Origin: DASRDZ01 sp035569495 | GTDB lineage: Bacteria; Chloroflexota; Dormibacteria; Aeolococcales; Aeolococcaceae | DNA length: 64,000 nucleotides | Direction: 5' to 3' | NCBI GenBank assembly: GCA_035569495.1 | Contig: DATMMX010000033.1 | Location: forward strand, 1 to 64,000 | Shown: positions 39,401 through 48,115 of the stretch, one piece after another | Position numbering within the stretch: position 1 is the stretch's first letter | Layout of the letters: each line of letters begins with the position of its first letter | The notes under the pieces: generated by a model | Told to the model about the DNA's origin: nothing | Databases searched by the model: none | Seen by the model: only the letters and a program-made list of their open reading frames with translations | Program-made: the position numbers and the translations under genes

Positions 39401-42400
39401 GCCAGAGCGACGCCCGCCTGGCTGAGGAAGTCCGACTTCAGCACCGCCTTGACGCTGAACGCCGGCGGGTTGGTCAGGTCGGTGAGGTGGGCCAGGTTGA
39501 TCGACGCGTCGCCGTCGAGGTAGGCGTCGAAGGCGCTGCCGAAGAGCTGCACGCTGCCGCGGAAGTGCAGGTTGGTGGTGCCCACCAGCAGGTCGAGGCT
39601 GCCGCTGGCGAAGCCCTGGATCGACATGCTGCCCTTGATCAGCAGGCGCTGCACGTCGCTGGTCAGCTCGGCGTCGACCAGCGCGCCGCCGAAGCTGATC
39701 GGCCCCACGTTGAAGGAGCCGAGGTTGCCGCTGGCGTGGATGCCCTTGTCGTCGATGCCGATGTCGACGCTGGCGAAGCAGCCGTTGCTGGCGTCGTTGA
39801 CGCACGCCGTGGTGCGGTTGCTCTCGGTGCCCGAGTCGTCGGGGCAGCCGGCCACCGCGGGCGCGGGGCTGGAGCTGGGATTGATGTACAGGTCAGCGGC
39901 GATGTGCAGGCCCTGGGGCAGGCACAGCGCCGTGTCGGTGGTCTCCGACCAGCGCAGGTCCACGTTGCGGACGGCGATGTTGGGCACGCCGCCGAGGGTC
40001 AGCGACTTGCCGCTGACCGCGGTGCCGAGGTCGACCAGGTCCTGGATCGACAGGCCGCTGTTGCTGCTGATCCGGAAGCCCTGGGGGTTGATGACGAAGA
40101 ACGGCGGGTTCGGCGTCGGCGAGATGCTCGCCTTCAGCGCGCCGAGGAAGTCGTGGTTGGCGACGGTGGCGCCGATGGCGAAGCCGAGGGTGAAGGTCGG
40201 GCCGGTGGCGCTGACGCTGACGCCCAGCTCGATGGTCGCCTTGTTGAGCGACAGCCACTCGACGTCCAGCGGCGCCTGCCAGGCGTAGCCGGAGTGCAGG
40301 CCGCCGGTGAGGGTCATCGACGGCGGCGACACGGTCAGCGCGGTGGTGACGTCGAAGGGCACCTGGTCGAAGCAGTGCGGCGCCTCCGTGGTGCCGCGCG
40401 CCGAGCGCATCACCCCGCCGAGGCTGGTGCATTTGCCGGCGTCGGTGATGTGGCCCTTGGGAATGTTGAAGGTCATCGACCCGGTCAGGGCCAGCGAGGT
40501 CGAGGTGAGCTGCATGCTCAGCGAGCCGCTCTCGAACATGTCGGGGATGCTGTCGGTGGCGGGAATGCTCGGCAGGCTGATGTTGAGCGCGAGGTTCTGC
40601 GGGCCGCCGAAGATCGGCAGCGTGCCGGTGATCAGCCCCGGCGCGGCGGGATCGACGTGCACCGAGTCGAGCAGCCCGGTCAGCGACGACGGCATGGTCA
40701 CCGCCGCGACGATGCTGAGCCCGTCGTTGAGCGACAGCGTGCTGTTGCACGGCGAGCCGGAGTCACCGCAGAACGGCTGGAAGAAGGTCTGCTCGTCGGG
40801 GAGCAGGTTGGCGAAGGTCAGTGTGGTGCTGGGATGGGCGAGCACCAGGGCGAAGGTCGGGAAGCTGAAGTCGACGCCGCTGGGCAGCGAGGAGATCAGG
40901 TCGCTGAGCTTCACCGTCGTGGTGGGACGGAAGCCGACCACGACGTGTCCCGCGCTGCTGTCCTTGCCCAGCGAGATCAGCAGCGAGGAGCTGAAGTCGT
41001 GGCCGTTGACGTGCAGCGTGGTGTTGGCGACGACGTCGAGCGACTTGGTGGCGGCGCCGGCCACGGCCTTGGCGTCGAGCGAGTCGAGGGTCAGCGTCGG
41101 CGCGTTGGCGGGCATGGTGATGCCGAAGTAGCCGGCCACGTCGGTGCTGCTCAGCGACGACGTGCTGGTCACCTCCAGCGACGCCTGGGTCCCGTCACCG
41201 GTGCTGACGTCGGCGATGACGTGCGCGGTGCCGGTGCCGACGGTGACGTCGGCCGCCAGCGAGCCGTCGAAGCTGGTGCCGCTGCCGCCGTGATGCAGGT
41301 GCAGCGAGATGCTGGGATTGGTGACGCTCAGCCAGGACAGGCCGAACAGGTTGCTGAAGGTGGCGGTGACGCTGCCGCTGATGGCCACGTCGACGTTGCT
41401 GCCCGACTTGCTCACCGTGCCGTCGACGGTGATCGGGTACTGGGTGCCCTGCACGGTCGCGGTCAGGCTGCCGCCGACGCCGAGCTGCACGGTGTTGCTG
41501 TTGACGCCGAGGCTCAGCGTCCAGTTGCCGGTGCTGCTGATCCACGACGGCAGGTTGCTGGTGATCGGCGGCAGCGTCGCGGTGATCGACGCGCCCAGCG
41601 ACGGCGCGCTGGCGCCGCCGAACTGGTCGAGGCCGAAGCCGAGGTCGCCGTTGAGGACCACCTGCGATCCCGTGGCCATGCCGAAGGCGCCGGACACCGC
41701 GTCGGGCAACGTCAGCGTCGCCGACAGGGTCAGCTTGGGACCGAAGCTGATGGTGCTGGGCAGCGTCGACCAGATGTGCTGGAAGAAGCCCTGTTCGACG
41801 CTCGACAGCGACGCGGTGGGCACGTCCACCGAGGCGGCGCCGTTGCCGAAGCCGATCGAGGTGAACACGTTCACCGCGGGAAGCTGCAGGCCCTGGGTGA
41901 GGTCGCTCAGGGTGCCGCCGAGCAGCTTGCTGACGGTGATGCAGTTGCAGGAGCTGCCCGCGTCGGCGAGGTGCAGGCCGGCGACCAGCGTGGGCGGGTT
42001 GGGCGCGGTGTGGCGGATCGACAGCAGCACGTCCGCGGTCAGGCTGCGCACCGTCGCGCTCGCATCCAGCGAGAAGCTCTGCGAGGTGGCGTCCTTGCTG
42101 AACGAGAAGGTGATCGAGTTGAGGCTGATGTCCGTGCCCAGCGATCCGGTGGGCACGCTGAGGCCGAGCAACGCGTTGGCGAAGTTGGCCGCGTCGGTCA
42201 TGGTGATCGGCCCGGTGATGCCGAATGTGCCGCTGACGCTGCTGCCGCTGCCGATGGTGATGCCGGCGTTGAGGTGCACCGTGCTGCCGCCCGCGCTCAC
42301 GTCGGTGTCGAGCGTGCCGCTGAACGTCTTGGTGGCGCCGGTGGTCATCGACAGGTCGAGCTTGGTGTTGCTCAGGCTCAGGCTGTCGAGACCGAAGGGG

Positions 42401-43476
42401 ATCTGCAGCGGCGGCGAGCCCGGCTTGAGCCCGTACTGGAAGTCCACGGTGGGACCGCCCAGCGCGCCGGCGTCGTAGCTCAGCGAACCGGCGAACTCGT
42501 TGACCTTGCCGTTGAGGTTGGTGGTGATGTCGTCGGCGATGGTCACCGCCGGCGTGGTGCCGGTCAGCTTGAATTCCACCGACGAGGTGCGCGCGGTGAT
42601 CCACGACGGCAGCCCGGGACCGGCGCCGTTGACGGTGATGGTCAGGTCCAGCCCCGACTCCTGCGCCTGCGTGGCTCCGCCGAAGAGCGGCGCCACCGAG
42701 CCGGAGAGCTGGCCGACCAGGCTGATCTGGGTGCCCTCGCCGAGGTAGTGCAGCGCGTTGCTGAAGTTCTGGTCGGTGCTGGCATCAACGTCGGCGGCCA
42801 GGGTCAGGCCGGGTCCGGCGGTGAGCGGGTTGAGATGCGGGTAGAAGGCCTGGGCCGCGGTGGGCAGCTTCGACGGGTCGAAGCTGTAGCCGGCGCTCGG
42901 CGACGCCACCAGCAGCACGTTGCTGACGGTGGGGTTGACGGGCGCCGAGGCCCACAGCGCGTTGAGCGACTGCAGGCTGGTCGCCGTCGGCTTCACCGCG
43001 ACGGCGATGTGCGGCGTGGTGCTCGACGCCGTGTCCCACAGGGCGCTGAGCTGGATGCTGACGCCCTGGCCCTGGAGGGTGACGTCGCCCTGCAGCGCCA
43101 GGGTGTGGTTGGTGGCGTCGGAGCTGTAGCTGACGTTGCTGACCGGCATCTGCTGCAGGTCGGGGATGCTCACCGGCAGGTCGAGCCCGGTGCCGCCGCT
43201 GACGGCGCCGCCGATGGCGCTGTCCGCGCCGGCGAAGGTGGCGCCGTTCAGGCTGAAGCCGGTGGCGGCGCCGATGTTGATGGTGCCGCTGGCGTGGGCG
43301 TTGGAGGTGGCCACCAGGGCGACGCCGGCCACCCCGCCGATCACCAGCAGACGAAGGGCGTGGTCGAGCCTGCCCACTCCGCGCGGCGGGCGGCGCAGGG
43401 CGCGCCAGAGCAGCACGGAAACCGCGGCGACCACCGATCCCGCCAGCGCGACGGTGAGTCCCAGATGCGCAGACAT
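36493..43476 (-). CDS. Giant membrane-anchored extracellular protein with repeated beta-rich units and PKD-like domains, 2327 aa
   Basis: Two hydrophobic segments (about 4-25 and 38-60) open the protein; the second looks like a signal-anchor ending in SNAHASG. Residues about 60-1100 hold roughly three diverged copies of a 330-380-residue beta-rich unit (shared blocks: LSLN-x-x-TF, LP-x-AAQAFY/VEQGFFQHI/DEQTFFQPF, LTLSA, SLVGQLSG/VLNGDLGF/ITGTLPIFGG). A region near 1455-1520 repeats VNGTCYSVPP with cysteines. About five PKD-like domains follow (WGDG or variants near 1718, 1812, 1910, 2015 and 2118), then a helical C-terminal module with a dockerin-like DGDGIPD near 2285. ATG 43476 has AGGGGG upstream. 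The likely role is a surface adhesin or structural protein; function unknown. Confidence 0.75.
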   Translation of the reverse strand: MSAHLGLTVALAGSVVAAVSVLLWRALRRPPRGVGRLDHALRLLVIGGVAGVALVATSNAHASGTINIGAATGFSLNGATFAGADSAIGGAVSGGTGLDLPVSIPDLQQMPVSNVSYSSDATNHTLALQGDVTLQGQGVSIQLSALWDTASSTTPHIAVAVKPTATSLQSLNALWASAPVNPTVSNVLLVASPSAGYSFDPSKLPTAAQAFYPHLNPLTAGPGLTLAADVDASTDQNFSNALHYLGEGTQISLVGQLSGSVAPLFGGATQAQESGLDLTITVNGAGPGLPSWITARTSSVEFKLTGTTPAVTIADDITTNLNGKVNEFAGSLSYDAGALGGPTVDFQYGLKPGSPPLQIPFGLDSLSLSNTKLDLSMTTGATKTFSGTLDTDVSAGGSTVHLNAGITIGSGSSVSGTFGITGPITMTDAANFANALLGLSVPTGSLGTDISLNSITFSFSKDATSQSFSLDASATVRSLTADVLLSIRHTAPNPPTLVAGLHLADAGSSCNCITVSKLLGGTLSDLTQGLQLPAVNVFTSIGFGNGAASVDVPTASLSSVEQGFFQHIWSTLPSTISFGPKLTLSATLTLPDAVSGAFGMATGSQVVLNGDLGFGLDQFGGASAPSLGASITATLPPITSNLPSWISSTGNWTLSLGVNSNTVQLGVGGSLTATVQGTQYPITVDGTVSKSGSNVDVAISGSVTATFSNLFGLSWLSVTNPSISLHLHHGGSGTSFDGSLAADVTVGTGTAHVIADVSTGDGTQASLEVTSTSSLSSTDVAGYFGITMPANAPTLTLDSLDAKAVAGAATKSLDVVANTTLHVNGHDFSSSLLISLGKDSSAGHVVVGFRPTTTVKLSDLISSLPSGVDFSFPTFALVLAHPSTTLTFANLLPDEQTFFQPFCGDSGSPCNSTLSLNDGLSIVAAVTMPSSLTGLLDSVHVDPAAPGLITGTLPIFGGPQNLALNISLPSIPATDSIPDMFESGSLSMQLTSTSLALTGSMTFNIPKGHITDAGKCTSLGGVMRSARGTTEAPHCFDQVPFDVTTALTVSPPSMTLTGGLHSGYAWQAPLDVEWLSLNKATIELGVSVSATGPTFTLGFAIGATVANHDFLGALKASISPTPNPPFFVINPQGFRISSNSGLSIQDLVDLGTAVSGKSLTLGGVPNIAVRNVDLRWSETTDTALCLPQGLHIAADLYINPSSSPAPAVAGCPDDSGTESNRTTACVNDASNGCFASVDIGIDDKGIHASGNLGSFNVGPISFGGALVDAELTSDVQRLLIKGSMSIQGFASGSLDLLVGTTNLHFRGSVQLFGSAFDAYLDGDASINLAHLTDLTNPPAFSVKAVLKSDFLSQAGVALAGTLQTLKPAIQALDVVLTDLANNDLLSAIVDVPAQIAKLGVNLPDPYGSALGDVATKLADIKSAISGFGHAVNWGLNDLLNGFDLSFPGIPGTIQPSSPTCVTDWVNGTCYSVPPACFGLLGCTDGIPGVVVYPTCLFTMVNGTCYSVPPITGVHIPGLCSLVQQAIPSLSCTSTSFIDDLIMPALRSAFKSVTGYDIGTLSLSSVLDSISNALGSGSTFSIDCAEFDAHVGASNGTPSAGVALAAAINLFGNHYNYGVSWNFSVTSGNVGQAILDIINSIIHPSTGNTCALPADWNSNADYPGSVGTAPNTGTPGTAPPVTPTMSLSPAASPVNEGSAATVNGSVSPAPAATETVNLTWGDGSSSTTTVGTAGTFSAAHTYGASGGADEGQFAIHASISGGPSTGTMVTIANVTPSSLVLTPSSGSINEGDSITMSGSFVDPSTADTHTVAINWGDGGTSSLTLAAGVKTFTSGSHTYVDNNGTLAGYPASVTVTDDDNTSTTTTTTVNVANVAPKNIVITPSVSSTPEKQIVSFAVGFADPGVLDTETVLVDWGDGTAKESLSIATVRSFNISHQWSEADTAAHPDGKFPVSVTITDKDGGVGTATYTETVTNVAPNHLTVSVANSTINEGRFIAIGGNFADASGADTHTVTVDWGVGWLPSERYTTLNLAAGVFGYTANKQYGDDGTYTITVTVADDDGASTSASTVVTILNVPPTGVIDRSTTTAVQGAPTFLGHAGKPITLSEHSTDPGSDDLTMLWNWADGSTTSTTYLNNPPNPDPPNSPQVNPRDVVDTHAHTWLAPCVYNAGLKVTDDDGGTATDSNYVVVTGNATAPLSAGQWKQQYSGKGNLSPATLACYLQIANYMSGVFGDVVNVNSSADAMNILQPSSSDPHALLDRELLVTWLNFANGVWDWNTLVNTDGDGIPDTAFNVVLSAAERARLNPAATKQQLLNQRNLLNVINGDA

Positions 43477-43648
43477 GCGACGCCCCCTGAATTTTTCGCG
43501 GCGGACCGGTCCCCTCCGGCCGCTGCACTGCCCTGCTCCGGCGCCCGTCGCGCCACTCCCCCGAATGGAGGCTTCGCAGTTATAGGGGTTTCTCGAATCG
43601 CTAGCCACCGAACGGCTGGGGAGATGTGTGAAGGCTTGTCAAGAGAGC

Positions 43649-43775
43649 CGCCTCGAATGGTGTGATCGGGGCGTCCCAACGCGCGCGAGGCGCAAGACAG
43701 GGGGTCCGGCGAGCGTCAACACATCCAGTGGGAGATGCCGTGGTCGGTGGCAGCCCGTCGCCGGCTCACCACGGC
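43649..43775 (+). promoter_or_regulatory. Structured 5' leader (two strong helices) in the 341-bp spacer upstream of the M23 peptidase gene
   Basis: CGCCTCG (43649-43655) pairs with CGAGGCG (43686-43692). GCCGTGGT (43737-43744) pairs perfectly with ACCACGGC (43768-43775), extendable by one G-U and one A-U pair. The leader ends at the duplicated ribosome-binding site at 43790-43813. Upstream, TTGACA on the minus strand (about 43640-43635) and TATAAC (about 43586-43581) could be promoter parts of the giant gene. I could not match the leader to a named riboswitch class. Nothing else is seen between 43477 and 43817. Confidence 0.4.
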
Positions 43776-43789
43776 GTGTCGACATCCAG

Positions 43790-43813
43790 CAACCGCTGAG
43801 GCAACCGCTGAGG
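43790..43813 (+). repeat. Perfect 12-bp tandem repeat duplicating the ribosome-binding site
   Basis: CAACCGCTGAGG occurs twice head-to-tail (43790-43801 and 43802-43813). Each copy ends in GAGG; the second lies 4 nt before the ATG at 43818, the first 16 nt before it. The duplication may provide a standby ribosome site or be a slippage product. Confidence 0.8.
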
Positions 43814-43817
43814 ATTG

Positions 43818-45761
43818 ATGCACAGCCTGTTCCGTGCGACCCGCGTGGCCGGCCTGGCCGTGCTCGTGCTCGCCGCCACCGCGCCGCTCACGATGGGGGC
43901 GGCGGCCCAGGTCGTGCCGCCGCCGCCCATGTCCGGCACGGGCTCGGGCCCGTCCCCGGCCTCGACCGCCGGCCCCACCCCCTGCCCGACCGACATCACC
44001 GGCACCATCTGCCAGGCAGCCGGCGGCCCCGCCGGGTCGACCCCGACGCCGACCCCGAGCCCGACGCCCTCGCCAACCCCCGGCGGCGGGAAGCCGACCA
44101 CCTCGCCAGGCGGTGCCCCCGCAGGCGGCGCGGGCCCCGCGCAGCCCGGCCCTCCCCCGCCCGGCCCGGCCGGCGCCGCGCCCGCGGCCGCCCCCACCGC
44201 CGGCCCGGCCGCCATCGCCCAGGTGGCCGCCAGCTTCAGGAACGCCCCCTTCCTCGGCCAGCTCCTGACCATCCTCAACCACCCGCTCAGCGCCCAGCGC
44301 CCCGACCTGCGCCACTTCCGCCCCGCCGGCGCGGCCGGAGGCGTCGACGGCAGCGGCGGCGGTCCCAGCGGGCCGCACGGCGCGGGCCTGCTCGGCATCG
44401 GCGGACCCCGAAGCGGTTCGGCCCCCGCCGTGGCCGTGGCCCTGCTCGCCACGCTGCTGGCCATGCTCACCGCCCTGGCCATGGGCTCGGCGCGCGTCCG
44501 GCTGGAGCTGCACCGGGTTGGCGCCGCGGTCTGGCGGCTGCACCCCTCGGTGCACGGCGTGGCGATCGCCCTGCACAACCTGGTCGCCGACTTCCGCCGC
44601 GGCCTCCGCGTCGCCCACCGCCACCTCGGCGTGCCCCACCTGGCGCGGCGCCACCACTCGCGCCGCGGCATCGCCCTGGGCGCCTGCACCGCCGCCCTGC
44701 CCGCGCTGCTGGCGGGCGCCGTGCTGGGCAGCGCCTACGCCGGTCGCGACGCCGGTGCCCCGGCCGCCGCCGCCTCGCCGGCCAGCGCCTACCTGCGCGG
44801 CGAGGTCAGCCTGGAGAACGCCATCGTCCCGGTCGCCCAGCCCGTGTCCCCGCCGACCTGGACCCGGCTGGTGACCATCGAGCGCGGCCTGCTCGGCCAG
44901 CAGGACGAGCTGACCGCCCAGGAGGCGGCGATCACCCGCCTGGCCGTCAACGTCGCCGGCCAGCAGCCCGACGACGACGGTCCCGTCCCGGTCGGCCCCG
45001 CCACCCCGCCCCAGCTCCGCAACCAGCTCGCCCTGCTGGTCGCCGCACACAGCGCCACCCAGGCCGTCTACCAGAACAGCCTGCAGGCCGAGTACGACCT
45101 CTACCGCGCCGCCGCCCAGGACCCCGCCCAGGGCGCCCAGCTCACCGCGGCGGCCGCGGCGGCCCAGCAGCCCCAGGCCAAGGAGGCGGTCACCTACAAC
45201 CTCTCCCTGGTGCAGACCCAGCTCGCCCAGGAGGCGCAGATCGCCCAGGCCGAGGGGCAGCTCCAGCAGATCGGCTCACTGGGCCAGACCCAGCTCGAGG
45301 CCATGCGCCACCACCAGCCCTTCATCGCCCCGGAGATCGCCCCGGTGACCCAGCCCTTCGGCCCCACCGACTTCTCCCTGGAGCCGCCGCTGGCCTGGGC
45401 CGGCACCTTCTACCCCCACTTCCACACCGGCCTCGACCTCGGCGCCCCCCTCGACACCCCGCTCCACGCCGCCGCCGACGGCGTGGTCCTGCTCGCCGCC
45501 GCCAGCGTCGACAAGGACGGCAAGCTGGTCGGCTACGGCAACTACGTGGTCATCGCCCACCCGGACGGCTTCGTCACCCTGTACGGCCACCTCGACACCA
45601 TCGCCGTCAAGGCGGGCCAGGTCGTGCACCAGGGCGAGATCATCGGCCAGGAGGGCTCGACGGGCTGGTCGACCGGGCCGCACGTCCACTTCGAGATCCG
45701 CCACGACGGGCAGTTCCTCGACCCCGCCCCGTTCCTCGCCGGGCAGCTCCCCGCGAGCTGA
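43818..45761 (+). CDS. M23-family (LytM/NlpD-like) peptidoglycan metallopeptidase, multi-domain, 647 aa
   Basis: A signal-like segment (residues 5-30) is followed by a long Pro/Thr/Gly-rich linker (about 32-130). A hydrophobic helix lies near 195-220 and a His/Arg-rich stretch with a second hydrophobic segment near 275-312. A helical coiled-coil-like part (about 345-500) precedes the C-terminal M23 domain. Zinc and catalytic residues are HTGLDLG (near 536), YGHLD (near 592) and HVHFEI (near 623). These enzymes cut peptide crossbridges in cell walls. ATG 43818 is chosen over an adjacent TTG because of GAGG spacing. The membrane topology of the middle part is unclear. Confidence 0.9.
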   Translation: MHSLFRATRVAGLAVLVLAATAPLTMGAAAQVVPPPPMSGTGSGPSPASTAGPTPCPTDITGTICQAAGGPAGSTPTPTPSPTPSPTPGGGKPTTSPGGAPAGGAGPAQPGPPPPGPAGAAPAAAPTAGPAAIAQVAASFRNAPFLGQLLTILNHPLSAQRPDLRHFRPAGAAGGVDGSGGGPSGPHGAGLLGIGGPRSGSAPAVAVALLATLLAMLTALAMGSARVRLELHRVGAAVWRLHPSVHGVAIALHNLVADFRRGLRVAHRHLGVPHLARRHHSRRGIALGACTAALPALLAGAVLGSAYAGRDAGAPAAAASPASAYLRGEVSLENAIVPVAQPVSPPTWTRLVTIERGLLGQQDELTAQEAAITRLAVNVAGQQPDDDGPVPVGPATPPQLRNQLALLVAAHSATQAVYQNSLQAEYDLYRAAAQDPAQGAQLTAAAAAAQQPQAKEAVTYNLSLVQTQLAQEAQIAQAEGQLQQIGSLGQTQLEAMRHHQPFIAPEIAPVTQPFGPTDFSLEPPLAWAGTFYPHFHTGLDLGAPLDTPLHAAADGVVLLAAASVDKDGKLVGYGNYVVIAHPDGFVTLYGHLDTIAVKAGQVVHQGEIIGQEGSTGWSTGPHVHFEIRHDGQFLDPAPFLAGQLPAS

Positions 45762-45821
45762 GTTTCGGGCGCCGGCGGCCGCAGCCGCCTCCGGCAGGCC
45801 CATCGGGCGGACAATCAGGCC

Positions 45822-46028
45822 GTGATCGGCCGCATCCTCCTCGTCCTCGGCCTGCTGATCGCGGCAGCCGGCCTGCTCATGACCTTCGGCGTCCGCCTGC
45901 CCTTCGGCCGCCTCCCCGGCGACATCTCCGGTTCCAGCGGCAACGTGAGCTGGTCCATCCCCCTGGGCACGTCGCTGCTGATCAGCGTGGTGCTGACCAT
46001 CGTGCTCAACCTGATCCTGCGCCACTGA
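45822..46028 (+). CDS. DUF2905 small membrane protein, 68 aa
   Basis: Two transmembrane helices flank the family hallmark LPFGRLPGDI and the turn before VSWSIPLGTSLLISVVL. This matches DUF2905, a widespread small inner-membrane family of unknown role. The start is GTG 45822. The last 23 bp overlap the convergent DnaJ-type gene. Confidence 0.85.
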   Translation: MIGRILLVLGLLIAAAGLLMTFGVRLPFGRLPGDISGSSGNVSWSIPLGTSLLISVVLTIVLNLILRH

Positions 46029-47004
46029 CCTCCGCAGCGGGCACACCGTCGCGCAGCGCCGCCAGGCGCCGGTAGGCCTCCCGCTCCGCCTCGCTCGGCT
46101 TGGCCGGCACGACGATGCGGACGGTCAGCAGCAGGTCCCCCGCCGCGGCCCCGCGCAGGCCCGGCAGCCCCTTGCCGCGAAGCCGCAGCGTCCGGCCCGA
46201 CTGCGACCCCGCCGGCACGGTCACGGTCAGCGACCCGCCGGTCAGCGTCTGCACCGCGACGCTCCCGCCCAGCACCGCCTGGTCGTCGCGGACGGGCAGC
46301 TCCGCCATCAGGTCGCGGCCCTTCACCGTGAAGCGCGGGTGCGGCTCGAGCTGCACGGTGAGGAACAGGTCCCCCTTGGGTCCGCCGCCCCGCCCCGGCG
46401 CGCCCTCGCCGCCGACGCGCACCTTCGACCCCTCGGCCACCCCCGCCGGGATGCGCACCTCGACCTGCCGTGAGCCGAGCTGGAGCAGCCGCACCGCCCC
46501 CTGGGCCGCCTCCTCCAGGCTGATGTCCACCGGGTGCTCCAGGTTCTGGCCCTGGCGGGGCACCGGGGTGGGAGCGCCGTCGCCGAAGCTGTAGTGCACC
46601 GACCCACCGCTCCGCTCGCTCTGCCGCAGCAGCTCGTCCAGGTCGACGCCGCCGCTGCCGAAGAAGGTCTCGAAGAAGTCGCTGAACCCGCTGCCGCCGA
46701 ACGTGGCGCTGCCCTGGCGGCGACCCGCGGGGGCGCTGCGCCGGGCGCGGTAGGCCCGCTCGAAGTCCTGCTGGCGCTCCAGCTCCTCCCAGTTGGCGCC
46801 GAGCTGGTCGTACTTGCCCCGCTTCTCGGGGTCCTTGAGGACCTCGTACGCCTCGTTGATGCGCTTGAAGCGCTCCTCCGCCTGCGGGTCCTTGTTGACG
46901 TCGGGATGGAGCTTGCGCGCCAGGGCGCGGTAGGACTTCTTGATGGCGTCCGGCGTGGCGTCGCGGGGGACGCCGAGGACGGCGTAGTAGTCGGTGTACT
47001 CCAT
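46006..47004 (-). CDS. DnaJ/CbpA-type co-chaperone without zinc finger, 332 aa
   Basis: The J domain (residues 4-70) has the HPD motif (LHPDVNKD near 33) needed to stimulate DnaK ATPase. A Gly/Phe-rich region (about 95-150) follows, then two C-terminal substrate-binding beta domains (FTVKGRDLMAELPV, RLRGKGLPG). The cysteine-rich zinc-finger of full DnaJ is missing, as in CbpA and DnaJ type B proteins. It is cytoplasmic. No grpE or dnaK is adjacent, so it is not in a classical heat-shock operon. Confidence 0.93.
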   Translation of the reverse strand: MEYTDYYAVLGVPRDATPDAIKKSYRALARKLHPDVNKDPQAEERFKRINEAYEVLKDPEKRGKYDQLGANWEELERQQDFERAYRARRSAPAGRRQGSATFGGSGFSDFFETFFGSGGVDLDELLRQSERSGGSVHYSFGDGAPTPVPRQGQNLEHPVDISLEEAAQGAVRLLQLGSRQVEVRIPAGVAEGSKVRVGGEGAPGRGGGPKGDLFLTVQLEPHPRFTVKGRDLMAELPVRDDQAVLGGSVAVQTLTGGSLTVTVPAGSQSGRTLRLRGKGLPGLRGAAAGDLLLTVRIVVPAKPSEAEREAYRRLAALRDGVPAAEVSGAGSG

Positions 47005-47059
47005 GCTGCTTGCGTATACCTTGCGGCACGGAGGGCCGAAACGCCCAGACGAAGCCCGG

Positions 47060-47962
47060 CTACTGCACCGTGATCTGCCCGTCCATCCCGGGATGGAAGG
47101 TGCAGTGGTAGCTGTAGGTCCCCGCCTTGGTGAACTTGAGCTGGTACTTGTCGCCCGAGTTCATGGTGTCCGAGGTGAGCGAGGAGAACGAGTCGAAGGT
47201 CACGTTGTGGGCGACCTGGCCGCTGTTGTCCCACTCGATCACCTGGCCGACCTTGAGGGTCGAGGAGCTCGGGTTGAACTTGAGCTGGTCGGACTCCTTG
47301 ACCGTCGCCGAGGCGGTCTGGCCCTGGACGACCTGTCCCGGCCCGCTGGCCACCGGCCCGGACGGGATGGCGCTGGCCGCCGCCGGCGGCCCCGGGGTGA
47401 TCACCGGGATCTTCGCCCCTGACGCCGCGCGGGCCAGGTCGGCGAGCCGCGGCGTGCGCACGCCGGGATCGGCGTCGAGCACCAGGGTGATGGCGACCAC
47501 GCCGGGCCCGTCCTGCACGGCGACGAAGCCGCGCCCGGTGCCCTCCTGGATGTAGGCGCTGCCCACCTGGGCGGCGCCGGTGGTGTAGTCGGCGAGCTGG
47601 GTCACGTCGGCCTGGGGAATGATCAGGGCGATCACCTGGGCGCCGTCGGCGTTCTGCCAGAGGCACTGCCCGGCCGTCTTGGTGCCGCCCTCGTTGACCT
47701 TGGTCACCGAGTAGAGGTGGGTCAGCGTCGACGACGAGCTGGCCGAGCTCGACGCCGAGGACGGCGGCGGGGCCAGCGCGGCGGCGACGTCGGTGTCGCT
47801 GAGCAGCGAGCAGGCGTTGGGCTCGACGTCGGCGCTGGGGGTGGCCACGCTGGGGGAGATCGCGTCGGATGCGCCGCAGGCGACCAGCAGCACGGCGCTG
47901 GCGCCGACCACGGCGGGGGCAAGCCCGCGCCTGCTACGTCGCCGCACCACCATCAAGAGCAC
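47060..47962 (-). CDS. Lipoprotein with C-terminal cupredoxin (type-1 copper) domain, 300 aa
   Basis: The signal ends in a lipobox LLVACG (Cys near 29). Residues 45-175 resemble DUF3558-like secreted domains with a conserved cysteine pair (ACSLLSDTDV ... GQCLWQ). After a Pro/Ala linker, residues 210-300 form a plastocyanin-like domain: KVGQVIEWDNS, the first His ligand in VAHNVTF and Cys-His-Met ligands in YHCTFHPGMDG. All four type-1 copper ligands are present, so it probably carries electrons on the outer membrane face. Its partner is not obvious nearby. Confidence 0.85.
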   Translation of the reverse strand: MLLMVVRRRSRRGLAPAVVGASAVLLVACGASDAISPSVATPSADVEPNACSLLSDTDVAAALAPPPSSASSSASSSSTLTHLYSVTKVNEGGTKTAGQCLWQNADGAQVIALIIPQADVTQLADYTTGAAQVGSAYIQEGTGRGFVAVQDGPGVVAITLVLDADPGVRTPRLADLARAASGAKIPVITPGPPAAASAIPSGPVASGPGQVVQGQTASATVKESDQLKFNPSSSTLKVGQVIEWDNSGQVAHNVTFDSFSSLTSDTMNSGDKYQLKFTKAGTYSYHCTFHPGMDGQITVQ

Positions 47963-48115
47963 ACCTCCAGGGGGACCGCCTGTCGAAATCCGCCCGGAAT
48001 GCTAGCGGGTCGGGCGGACCGCCCGGCGTGCGCAACGGCGTGCGTCCCGCCGATGTCCCTCGCTCTCAGGGGACGGCCAGCGGCGCCGTCACGTCGATGC
48101 AGGAAGGAGATGTCC

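Noticed and set aside
36712..43665. A 2317-residue frame on the plus strand opposite the giant protein gene
   Set aside because: It is Arg/Gly/Val/Ala/His/Asp-rich without hydrophobic cores or motifs. It is the antisense shadow expected from GC-rich codon use, whereas the minus strand has a signal, PKD-like domains and a ribosome-binding site.
43640..43817. Cyclic-di-AMP (ydaO-type) or cyclic-di-GMP riboswitch upstream of the M23 peptidase
   Set aside because: Some segments (CCCGTC ... GCTCACC, GGCGCAAGAC) are faintly reminiscent, but the conserved core blocks of either class are not present, so only a structured leader is reported.
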